From positions 1-5,389 of the forward strand of contig JAHZBS010000169.1 in NCBI GenBank assembly GCA_019423265.1: 5,389 bases of DNA. Reading direction: 5' to 3'. The stretch's first letter is position 1. Every line of letters begins with the position of its first letter. This DNA is from Clostridiales bacterium (GTDB lineage Bacteria > Bacillota_A > Clostridia > Lachnospirales > Bianqueaceae). This document shows, in pieces, positions 1 through 5,389 of this stretch. Below the pieces are notes generated by a model that was given only the letters and a program-made list of their open reading frames with translations, was not told the origin of the DNA and made no database searches. Both the position numbers and the translations under genes were made by a program.

Positions 1-292
1 CTCTGCACGCCGCTCTTTTCCCCTAACTCCATTTCCGGCGTTCATTTTCCTCTGCCTTGTCCTCTGCCTCTCTCTTTTTTGCACGCCGGCCCTGCCTTTT
101 TTCCACGAACCAGCGGTCAATCCACCTCTCTACCTCCCTTCTCTGCACGCCGCTCTTTTCCCCTAACTCCATTTCCGGCGTTCATTTTCCTCTGCCTTGT
201 CCTCTGCCTCTCTCTTTTTTGCACGCCGGCCCTGCCTTTTCTCCCGAACCAGCGTTCAATTTACCTCTCTACCTACCATCCCTGCACGCCGC
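1..292. repeat. Tandem repeat, period about 140 bp, pyrimidine-rich on the plus strand
   Basis: Unit 1 covers 1-140, unit 2 covers 141-279, and the first 13 bases of a third copy lie at 280-292 (one mismatch). Bases 1-100 are identical to 141-240. The remaining 40 bases differ by six substitutions and one deleted base. The plus strand is strongly pyrimidine-rich: I count 32 purines in the first 140 bases. Each unit contains GCACGCCG twice (for example 5-12 and 81-88) and one near-complement, CCGGCGT (35-41). The array continues past the left edge, so the copy number is unknown. No convincing gene lies in it. Long plus-strand frames are open here only because stop codons need purines and the pyrimidine-rich strand rarely makes them. 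The period is not a multiple of three, so a repetitive protein in one frame is not expected. The array lies beyond the operon terminator. Confidence 0.9.
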
Positions 293-312
293 GGCGAAAT
301 CCCTCGCGGAAC

Positions 313-342
313 AAAAAAGCCCGTACATCTGACGAGCTTTTT
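313..342 (-). terminator. Intrinsic terminator of the operon, possibly bidirectional
   Basis: In the minus-strand transcript, AAAAAGCUCGU pairs with ACGGGCUUUUU over 11 bp (one G-U wobble) across a 7-nt loop, and the right arm runs into UUUUUU. It begins 34 nt after the esterase stop. On the plus strand the same palindrome also ends in a T-run (338-342), so it could stop transcription from both sides. The gap between esterase stop and stem (343-376) holds nothing else I can identify. Confidence 0.82.
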
Positions 343-376
343 GGTAGATTCATTTACATCGAATGCCGTGCATCCT

Positions 377-1228
377 CTAAAAGGAACGTCTCTCCTGAAA
401 CCATTCATCACTCTCTTCAATCCACGTAGCCACATCCGCCCGCACATACGCCTGATCCCCTTCCGCCGTCTCGGCTGTGGCTAATGACAATCCGTGATTG
501 CCTTTCGGGAAAATATGTAGAGAATAGGGCACCTTGTGTTGATCAAGCGCCTCCGCAAACAACAAACTATTCATGGGGGGAACGCCTGTGTCCTCCGCTG
601 TATGCCAGATGTATGCGGGTGGCGTCTTCTCATTCACACAGGTTTCCAGGGAAAAGGCATTCCGCGTTTCCTCGTGTTGGACCGCCTCCGTCCCCAGCAA
701 CGCCGCAAACGATCCTTCATGGGCATACCCTTTCTTTGCCGTGATGACAGGGTAGGCCAAGATCATGGCGTTAGGACGGACTTTCTCACCGCTAAGGCCG
801 CACGTCCTAAGCTCTTCGCAATCCCACATCGTTCCCATGCTCGCCGCCAAGTGTCCGCCGGCGGAAAAGCCACAGATGGCAATGGCATCTGGGTCGATAC
901 CCCACATATCCGCATTGCTGCGAATGATATCCATGGATTTTGCCGCATCTTTCAGCGCCGCTGGGAATCTGGACGGGGCAATGCTGTAATAGAGCACAAA
1001 CGCCTGATACCCTCTTGCAAGATATTGCATTGCAATAGGCTCCCCTTCCCTTGGGGAACAGAAACAGTACCCGCCGCCGGGGCAGATGAGAATCGCCGGA
1101 CGGCGCGTACCTTCGCCGGAGAGCGGCTCTTGGATATACGCCACCAGATAGGGCGTATACTTGGGGGAAGCTTGATCCTCCACAATCGCTTCACCAGGGT
1201 TCCATAAGTTAAACATCTGAATTTGCAT
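377..1228 (-). CDS. Alpha/beta-hydrolase, acetyl-esterase type
   Basis: Predicted 283-residue serine hydrolase, most like the compact carbohydrate acetyl or acyl esterases with a dienelactone-hydrolase/BD-FAE-like fold. The oxyanion-hole segment is ILICPGGGY (46-54), a Pro-Gly-Gly-Gly version of the HGGG motif. The nucleophile elbow is ICGFSAGGHLA (118-128), with Ser122 as nucleophile. The acid is probably Asp213 in HTAEDTGVPP (209-218) and the base His245 in PKGNHGLSL (241-249). These are in the expected order and spacing, so the triad looks complete. I see no convincing signal peptide or membrane helix, so a cytoplasmic location is likely. The start is the ATG 9 nt after AAAGAAAGG (1238-1246); a second in-frame Met at residue 5 is less well placed. 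It is the last gene before a terminator, 39 nt behind the sugar transferase. A role in removing O-acetyl groups from the exopolysaccharide or its precursors is plausible from context only. A general esterase, or a separate housekeeping role, remains possible. Confidence 0.87.
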   Translation of the reverse strand: MQIQMFNLWNPGEAIVEDQASPKYTPYLVAYIQEPLSGEGTRRPAILICPGGGYCFCSPREGEPIAMQYLARGYQAFVLYYSIAPSRFPAALKDAAKSMDIIRSNADMWGIDPDAIAICGFSAGGHLAASMGTMWDCEELRTCGLSGEKVRPNAMILAYPVITAKKGYAHEGSFAALLGTEAVQHEETRNAFSLETCVNEKTPPAYIWHTAEDTGVPPMNSLLFAEALDQHKVPYSLHIFPKGNHGLSLATAETAEGDQAYVRADVATWIEESDEWFQERRSF

Positions 1229-1248
1229 AGCTCTCTACCTTTCTTTAA

Positions 1249-1265
1249 CGCCTCTCGGCGAGGCG
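1249..1265 (-). other. Short GC-rich hairpin between the sugar transferase and esterase genes
   Basis: A 6-bp perfect inverted repeat (CGCCTC / GAGGCG) with a 5-nt loop lies 2 nt after the sugar transferase stop codon and 2 nt before the purine-rich ribosome site (1238-1246) of the esterase. The next bases in the transcript are UUAAAG rather than a U-run, so it is a poor intrinsic terminator. It could act as an RNA-processing or stability element, or tune access to the esterase ribosome site. It could also be chance in a GC-rich gap. Confidence 0.4.
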
Positions 1266-1267
1266 GA

Positions 1268-2659
1268 TTACTCATCTCCATCCTTTGGCTCTTCCGCCGG
1301 CTCATCGTCCCTCTCCGCGACAATGACATCGGAAAAACCCTCGGTGCTCTCTTTCTGAAAAATGACTTTAAACGTCATCAGCAAAAGTTTTAAATCGAGA
1401 CTGAAGGAATAATTCTCAATATACATCAGATCTAACTTTAGCTTATCGTAGGCTGTCGTATTGTACTTTCCCAGAATCTGGGCGTATCCCGTGAGCCCTC
1501 CTTTGACTTTCAGGCGATAGGAAAATTCTGGAATCTTTTTCGAATACAGCTTGGTAAACTCCGGCCGTTCCGGCCGCGGTCCCACTAAGCTCATGTTTCC
1601 GCTCAAAACGTTAAATAGCTGTGGGATCTCATCAATCCGCAATTTGCGAATAACCCTTCCAACCGGTGTGATCCGGCTGTCATGCTCGGTGGCCAACTGC
1701 GCGATGCCACTTTCTTCCGCATTGATGACCATGCTTCGGAATTTACAGATTTTAAAGATCCGACCGTCGATGGTGCAGCGCTCTTGGCGAAACAGGACGG
1801 GGCCCCGGTCATAGACTTTAATGCAGATCGCCGTCACCGCCATCACCGGTGACAGCACAATCAAAATTAACAGCGACAAAATGAGATCCAATGCCCGCTT
1901 AAAAAATCGTTGTTCAAAGGTTAGCCCCATATTTTTGCACAGCAAAAGCGGGGTGTCAAAAAGGTGCATCGTATTCGCGCCACGGATGATAATATCCGAC
2001 AATTTAGGCGTAATATAGGTCCGAACGGAATGGTCAAAGCAGAATTTTAAAAGCTTATTCCGCTCCTGCGTCTTCACATCACAGATAATAACCGCGTCAT
2101 AGTCTAAAATTCTGTTCTGAATTGTTTCCAGTCCCTCTCGGATATGGATGGACGCTTCAATGCGAAACTTGTCCGACCGCGTGCTCATTTTGTGCTCCAG
2201 CATGGTCCCCGCCTCATTGCCATAGATAAAAAGCATTCTGTGCGGCGGATACAGACTAAAGTAGATGAAGCTGGAAAGAAAGACCCATATGGCAATAATT
2301 CCAATCTGAACCACTGTCATCACGAGAAAGGGAAGGATCGCCATCAAGCCGCGCCCAATCAGACTCACTTGAAAATACGTGATCACATTGACTATAAGGA
2401 GGGAAAGAATCTGGGAATACATGACCTCCGACTTTGTCAGATACCCGACGCGGTTGGCCCCATAGATTCTGGAAAAGAAATAGAGCAGCACGAGATAGAT
2501 TGCGATGTTAAGCCAATTTCCTTTTCCCAGAAAGGGCTGGATGATGATGGTATTGTAGTTGACATGCCATATATAGGCATAGACAAGACTCAGTGACACT
2601 AATATCAATGCGTTTAGCAAGAATGCGATCGTTCGCTTAAATTGCTCTGGTTTATTCAT
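1268..2659 (-). CDS. Polyprenyl-phosphate sugar-phosphate transferase (initiating, WbaP/CpsE-type)
   Basis: Predicted 463-residue membrane enzyme that transfers a sugar 1-phosphate from a nucleotide sugar to undecaprenyl phosphate, the first committed step of repeat-unit assembly. Four hydrophobic helices fill the N-terminus (about 10-32, 49-65, 80-98, 108-135). A soluble region (about 141-240, beginning RMLFIYGNEAG) follows, resembling the degenerate nucleotide-binding domain of large members. The catalytic bacterial sugar transferase domain starts at RFFKRALDLI (251-260), with a membrane segment to about 280, then DRGPVLFRQER (284-294) and KICKFRSM (303-310). The Asp-Glu catalytic dyad is in RIDEIPQLFNVL (341-352, Asp343-Glu344), followed by SLVGPRPERPEF (357-368) and GGLTGYAQI (387-395). 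All key residues appear intact. After the usual family end the protein carries a strongly acidic tail (448-463, 9 of 16 residues Asp or Glu). The start overlaps the GT2 stop. The sugar could be glucose, galactose or an amino or deoxy sugar; the sequence does not decide. Confidence 0.93.
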   Translation of the reverse strand: MNKPEQFKRTIAFLLNALILVSLSLVYAYIWHVNYNTIIIQPFLGKGNWLNIAIYLVLLYFFSRIYGANRVGYLTKSEVMYSQILSLLIVNVITYFQVSLIGRGLMAILPFLVMTVVQIGIIAIWVFLSSFIYFSLYPPHRMLFIYGNEAGTMLEHKMSTRSDKFRIEASIHIREGLETIQNRILDYDAVIICDVKTQERNKLLKFCFDHSVRTYITPKLSDIIIRGANTMHLFDTPLLLCKNMGLTFEQRFFKRALDLILSLLILIVLSPVMAVTAICIKVYDRGPVLFRQERCTIDGRIFKICKFRSMVINAEESGIAQLATEHDSRITPVGRVIRKLRIDEIPQLFNVLSGNMSLVGPRPERPEFTKLYSKKIPEFSYRLKVKGGLTGYAQILGKYNTTAYDKLKLDLMYIENYSFSLDLKLLLMTFKVIFQKESTEGFSDVIVAERDDEPAEEPKDGDE

Positions 2660-3653
2660 TTGCTATCCCTCGTTTGATCTTCTTGATATATCTCTTCACT
2701 GCGTAAAAACAATATAGGGACTCCACGCGCCCGCCCTGGATAGCTCTTACTAGAAATCGCTCTTCTCTGCCTTTCAAAGCAGCGTGTACTGCCGCATATC
2801 CCAAATCCGGGTCGCTAACCCATTCTCTCAGCCGGTGTCTCACTTCCTTTTTAGGTAAAGACGAAGACCATATCATATTCTGCATCGCCCGAAAACAATC
2901 GGACAGAAAGACATTACAGAGGCCGGTTTTGTCAGCATTCTCTCCCATATAGTCTTGACAAAATGTGGAGGCCTCTCTATACAGTCTTTTGCCAATGGCA
3001 AAATAATCGTCCCGATAGCGCATGGTTAAAGATGAAGGACTATTCCACCGGTAGTGATAATAGCATGTATCGAGGCAGCGTATAGACTGGGCATTCTTCA
3101 TGTAATCTAATACGAATATCAGATCCTCTCCCAGGGACAGCGACACATCAAATTCTCTGTCAATCCGGTCTCGAACAAACACCTTATTCCATACACAATG
3201 AATCAAATAGGAATCATACAACGTGGAAAAATCTTCACACAGCTCCCTCTTCGATGCATAGCGCCGCTCTCCCGGCCGAATCTGCGCTATGGTTTTCTGG
3301 TGTAAAAAATAGCCAAATATAAGCAGATCCGAAGGTTCGCGGTCCATTTCTCTCATCAGGTCTTCACATGCTGTTAATTCAAGGGAATCATCGCTGTCCA
3401 CAAACATGATGTATGGACTTGTCGCCAGCCGCAATCCAGTGTTTCGGGCGGCGGATACCCCGGCATTTGTCTGGTGAACAGCGCGGACTCTGGAATCCGC
3501 GTCCTGGTAAGCGTCGCAAATTGCGCCCGAGTCATCCGTTGAGCCATCGTCAATCAGCAAAATATCCAGCGATGGATAGGACTGATGAATCAACGATTCA
3601 ACGCACATCTCTAAATTCTTAGCATTATACACCGGTACAATGATGCTAATCAT
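2652..3653 (-). CDS. Family 2 (GT-A fold) glycosyltransferase
   Basis: Predicted 333-residue cytoplasmic or membrane-associated transferase that adds a sugar from a nucleotide-sugar donor to the growing lipid-linked repeat unit. The protein opens directly with the GT2 first beta strand, MISIIVPVYN (1-10). The nucleotide-binding LLIDDGSTDDS stretch follows (32-42, Asp35-Asp36), then NAGVSAARNTGL (63-74), and the metal-binding DXD motif sits in FVDSDD (84-89, Asp86/Asp88). A VWNKVFVRD segment (154-162) and LGEDLIF (174-180, Glu175-Asp176, the usual position of the acceptor-activating acid) complete the catalytic domain. The C-terminal third (about 210-333) is helical-looking and basic at the end (KRYIKKIKRG), which could contact membrane phospholipid. 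There is no transmembrane helix. The frame stays open upstream to 3794, but that part lies inside the flippase gene and precedes the fold, so I start at the ATG behind the AGGGGTGATC site. Donor and acceptor sugars are not inferable. The stop overlaps the next gene by 8 bp. Confidence 0.92.
   Translation of the reverse strand: MISIIVPVYNAKNLEMCVESLIHQSYPSLDILLIDDGSTDDSGAICDAYQDADSRVRAVHQTNAGVSAARNTGLRLATSPYIMFVDSDDSLELTACEDLMREMDREPSDLLIFGYFLHQKTIAQIRPGERRYASKRELCEDFSTLYDSYLIHCVWNKVFVRDRIDREFDVSLSLGEDLIFVLDYMKNAQSIRCLDTCYYHYRWNSPSSLTMRYRDDYFAIGKRLYREASTFCQDYMGENADKTGLCNVFLSDCFRAMQNMIWSSSLPKKEVRHRLREWVSDPDLGYAAVHAALKGREERFLVRAIQGGRVESLYCFYAVKRYIKKIKRGIANE
2667..2671 (-). promoter_or_regulatory. 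Ribosome binding site of the sugar transferase gene, inside the GT2 gene
   Basis: GAGGG lies on the minus strand 7 nt before the ATG at 2657-2659, within the last codons of the GT2. With the ATGAATAA stop/start overlap, this points to re-initiation by ribosomes terminating on the GT2. Confidence 0.55.
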
Positions 3654-3662
3654 ACTCAATTT

Positions 3663-3672
3663 GATCACCCCT
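3663..3672 (-). promoter_or_regulatory. Ribosome binding site of the GT2 gene, overlapping the flippase stop
   Basis: The minus strand reads AGGGGTGATC, close to the extended anti-16S complement AGGAGGTGATC, 9 nt before the ATG at 3651-3653. The TGA in this motif is the flippase stop codon, so ribosomes finishing the flippase would clear or occupy the GT2 initiation site. It supports the internal ATG over any start further upstream. Confidence 0.65.
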
Positions 3673-5215
3673 GACCATGATGGCATTTCTTCCAAACAGT
3701 AAAACCAATGCCCTTCGCGATACTCCAATAATATTGAAATGCATCGGTTCTGTGAAAGCAAATGGCTAACACCCCATTGGGCACGAGAACACATAGTAGC
3801 AAGCGAACTGCAATGCCGAGTATCCCATGTCCCGGCAAAAAGCTACAGAGCCCCCATGTCAAAAGGGCCAACAGCACTGTAATCCCCGTATAGCAGAGCA
3901 CATGATAAAAGTAGTGTCGCAGCGGTTTTGACGGAAATCCCCTGCGATACAGAATATACGGCTCGATCCAAAAGCTTGTGGCCAAAGTGCTGACAACCGT
4001 TCCGGCAAATACACCGGAAATCCCAAAGGGCTTGGCCAACAGAATGGAAGCGACAAGATTCAGGATGACCTCTGCAATCGGCTTATATCGGTCATACCAG
4101 AACAGTCCCATGGCATCGCGAAACATTAAAACTGTTTTGCGCAGTCCCGTCAGGTAGAACTTGATTCCCAAGATAATGATTGTGGCGGTGGGCAGCCAAA
4201 ACTCTTGCCCTAGCCAGAGCTCAACGAAGGGCTGTATTTCCACCAGCAAGGTAATGGTACAGAAGGCCATCATCCAAAAGTTAGCGAACAAAATCCTCTT
4301 AAAAACAGCGTAGGATTGATCCTCCCCCTCGCTGACGCTAAGGTTTCCCACCGTCGCCGTAATCGAGTTAAAAATCTGCGCAATAATGGTATTTAAAGCG
4401 CCTAATACCATATAATAATTGTTGTACAGCCCGACCCAGCTCATGCCGACAAGCATAGAGATCAGAATATTATCGGTACTGCTGATCATCACATCGCCAA
4501 CCTTGTGGTAGACAAGGGCGCGCAGATTTTTAAATATGCTGCGCTTGCTCTCCCGGTCGAGGGAGATGCCCTGCCTGTGGCGAATATACGGATACATCTG
4601 GTCGGCCTTGCGCGATACGAGGAGATTTTCCACCACCGTATTGAGGACCTGCGCCATCATATAAAAAAGAAAGCTTCCGGTGAAAATTAACAGCAGCACT
4701 TGCACAACATTGAGCGCAAAAAATAGAACCTGTTTATATAAAACCAAGATATAATTCTTTTGATCCGCTAAAATCAGAGAGCGCTTATACGCCCATAAAT
4801 ACGATATGACAGAATTAGCCAGATACAGAAAATAGAATTGGTTCACATTTGCGATATTCTGCGGTTTCTCCGCCCCCATAAAAATATCAAGAAACGGATA
4901 GATGGCGATCCCCGCCACAAGCACCACAAGCGCAATCAACTTATAGGCTTTTGAATAAAACCCCATCAGAGCCTGGATCTTTTGCGTATCCCGCTTCGCC
5001 AAGGGTTCATATAAACTAAATACCATCGCGGAGCCCATGCCCAGCTCCGCCAAGGATAGGACCGAAATAATATTCGCAAAAAGACCGTTCAGATCAAGAT
5101 ATTCTCGCGCAAGAAAGAGAACAAAGATTTTTCTTGTGACAAAGCCAATGATTAAATTTGCTACCTGCCCAACCAAAACAAAGGATATATTTTTTATAGA
5201 ATTTTCTTTTCTCAT
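3665..5215 (-). CDS. Wzx-like oligosaccharide flippase (MOP/PST superfamily)
   Basis: Predicted 516-residue polytopic inner-membrane protein that would move undecaprenyl-linked oligosaccharide units from the cytoplasmic to the outer face of the membrane during exopolysaccharide or capsule synthesis. The length is typical of Wzx/RfbX-type proteins. The N-terminus (residues 7-33, KNISFVLVGQVANLIIGFVTRKI) has the usual opening of the polysaccharide-synthesis transporter family: a helix ending in a basic patch, then a second helix with the LAELGMGSAM stretch (55-64). Further hydrophobic segments lie near 90-113, 125-145, 158-198, 250-290, 306-330, 341-358, 378-420 and 436-485, for about 12 to 14 helices. 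The segment GLYNNYYMVLGALNTIIAQI (262-281) is a familiar mid-protein signature of this group. No catalytic motif is expected. The gene follows the partial upstream gene by 32 nt and precedes the GT2 by 11 nt, and its TGA stop lies inside the GT2 ribosome-binding sequence. The glycan substrate cannot be read from sequence. The start is the ATG with a GGGGGAAGG site 6 nt upstream. Confidence 0.9.
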   Translation of the reverse strand: MRKENSIKNISFVLVGQVANLIIGFVTRKIFVLFLAREYLDLNGLFANIISVLSLAELGMGSAMVFSLYEPLAKRDTQKIQALMGFYSKAYKLIALVVLVAGIAIYPFLDIFMGAEKPQNIANVNQFYFLYLANSVISYLWAYKRSLILADQKNYILVLYKQVLFFALNVVQVLLLIFTGSFLFYMMAQVLNTVVENLLVSRKADQMYPYIRHRQGISLDRESKRSIFKNLRALVYHKVGDVMISSTDNILISMLVGMSWVGLYNNYYMVLGALNTIIAQIFNSITATVGNLSVSEGEDQSYAVFKRILFANFWMMAFCTITLLVEIQPFVELWLGQEFWLPTATIIILGIKFYLTGLRKTVLMFRDAMGLFWYDRYKPIAEVILNLVASILLAKPFGISGVFAGTVVSTLATSFWIEPYILYRRGFPSKPLRHYFYHVLCYTGITVLLALLTWGLCSFLPGHGILGIAVRLLLCVLVPNGVLAICFHRTDAFQYYWSIAKGIGFTVWKKCHHGQG

Positions 5216-5221
5216 CTGCAA

Positions 5222-5230
5222 CCTTCCCCC
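5222..5230 (-). promoter_or_regulatory. Ribosome binding site deciding the flippase start
   Basis: The minus strand reads GGGGGAAGG followed by a 6-nt spacer (TTGCAG) and ATG at 5213-5215. An in-frame TTG lies two codons upstream (5219-5221), but it is only one base from the purine run, too close for normal initiation. The ATG is therefore the preferred start. Confidence 0.65.
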
Positions 5231-5247
5231 GTATTTTGCCGAGCCTG

Positions 5248-5389
5248 CTAGCGATTGGCCTTGACAGTCGAAAAGAGCTTCGTATTATGCCGCTTGACGA
5301 AGGAAATGGAACTCCCCATAAGTTTTGAAAGCGGGACGCTTTTCCAGCGTATGGGAAGCAGCGCGCCTTTCATTGCCATTGACCGCGGC
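5248..5389 (-). CDS. C-terminal end of an unidentified upstream gene (partial)
   Basis: An open frame enters from the right edge of the window and ends at a TAG stop (5248-5250), leaving 46 visible residues. The end is basic and hydrophilic, with many Lys and Arg residues (for example ISFVKRHNTKLFSTVKANR) and no evident membrane segment. I do not recognise the family from this tail. In this context it could be the end of a glycosyltransferase, a polysaccharide-modifying transferase or another cluster enzyme, but nothing visible decides between these. The frame stops 32 nt before the flippase start and lies on the same strand, so it is probably the preceding gene of the same operon. The competing frame on this strand closes earlier with a TAA, and this one sits at the expected spacing. 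Confidence is moderate that it is coding and very low for any function. Confidence 0.5.
   Translation of the reverse strand, partial: PRSMAMKGALLPIRWKSVPLSKLMGSSISFVKRHNTKLFSTVKANR

Noticed and set aside
1..292. CRISPR array
   Set aside because: The repeat unit is about 140 bp and contiguous, without short direct repeats separated by unique spacers.
256..447. 63-residue minus-strand frame overlapping the esterase 3' end
   Set aside because: It begins inside the esterase in another frame, crosses the terminator and ends in the repeat. It has no ribosome site or recognisable domain.
57..484. Three overlapping plus-strand open frames through the repeat array and beyond
   Set aside because: They are open because the plus strand is pyrimidine-rich and lacks stop codons, in more than one frame at once. 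The products are low-complexity Ser/Pro/Leu sequences without family features, and they run across the terminator and into the esterase gene.
536..1207. 223-residue plus-strand frame opposite the esterase
   Set aside because: It lies wholly antisense to a gene with an intact catalytic triad. Its translation is Arg- and Pro-rich with no domain, which is typical of a shadow frame.
2144..2596. 150-residue plus-strand frame opposite the sugar transferase
   Set aside because: It is antisense to the membrane part of a well-supported gene. The His-, Lys- and Asp-rich translation is what results from reading hydrophobic codons in reverse.
3654..3794. N-terminal extension of the GT2 by 47 residues
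   Set aside because: It would overlap the flippase C-terminus by over 100 bp and precede the canonical first beta strand. The internal ATG has a good ribosome site.
5216..5221. TTG start for the flippase two codons upstream
   Set aside because: The Shine-Dalgarno run is only one base away from it, while the ATG at 5213-5215 has a normal 6-nt spacer.
5216..5247. Promoter between the partial upstream gene and the flippase
   Set aside because: The 32-nt gap is too short and has no recognisable -35/-10 pair. It is mostly the ribosome site.
1..5389. Insertion sequence, transposase, integrase, tRNA or rRNA gene
   Set aside because: I saw no transposase or recombinase motifs in any convincing frame, no terminal inverted repeats with target duplications, and no tRNA or rRNA signature sequences.

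Overview
The window looks like the downstream end of a bacterial exopolysaccharide or capsule gene cluster. All convincing genes lie on the minus strand, so transcription runs from high to low coordinates. Short intergenic gaps, purine-rich Shine-Dalgarno sites, the protein families and the intermediate base composition suggest a Bacillota (Clostridia-like) genome. This placement is an inference from style and not from a marker gene.

Layout in transcription order: (1) the last 46 codons of an unidentified upstream gene (5248-5389, cut by the window edge); (2) a polytopic Wzx-type oligosaccharide flippase (3665-5215); (3) a GT-A fold family 2 glycosyltransferase (2652-3653); (4) a membrane-bound polyprenyl-phosphate sugar-phosphate transferase that would start glycan assembly (1268-2659); (5) an alpha/beta-hydrolase of the acetyl-esterase type (377-1228); (6) a GC-containing stem with a U-run that should terminate the operon (313-342); (7) from about 292 down to base 1, a pyrimidine-rich tandem repeat with a period of about 140 bp that runs off the window.

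The genes fit a Wzx/Wzy-type pathway. The sugar transferase loads the first sugar phosphate onto a lipid carrier, glycosyltransferases such as the GT2 extend the unit, and the flippase moves the lipid-linked unit across the membrane. The esterase may trim acyl groups from the glycan or precursor, but that link rests only on gene position. Wzx, GT2 and sugar transferase are tightly packed: an 11-nt gap with the GT2 ribosome site laid over the Wzx stop, then an 8-bp overlap. This suggests translational coupling.

I see no clearly new multi-gene system. The least explained part is the strand-asymmetric tandem repeat beyond the terminator. Its two units are identical over 100 bp, and each carries sequences able to form alternative hairpins.
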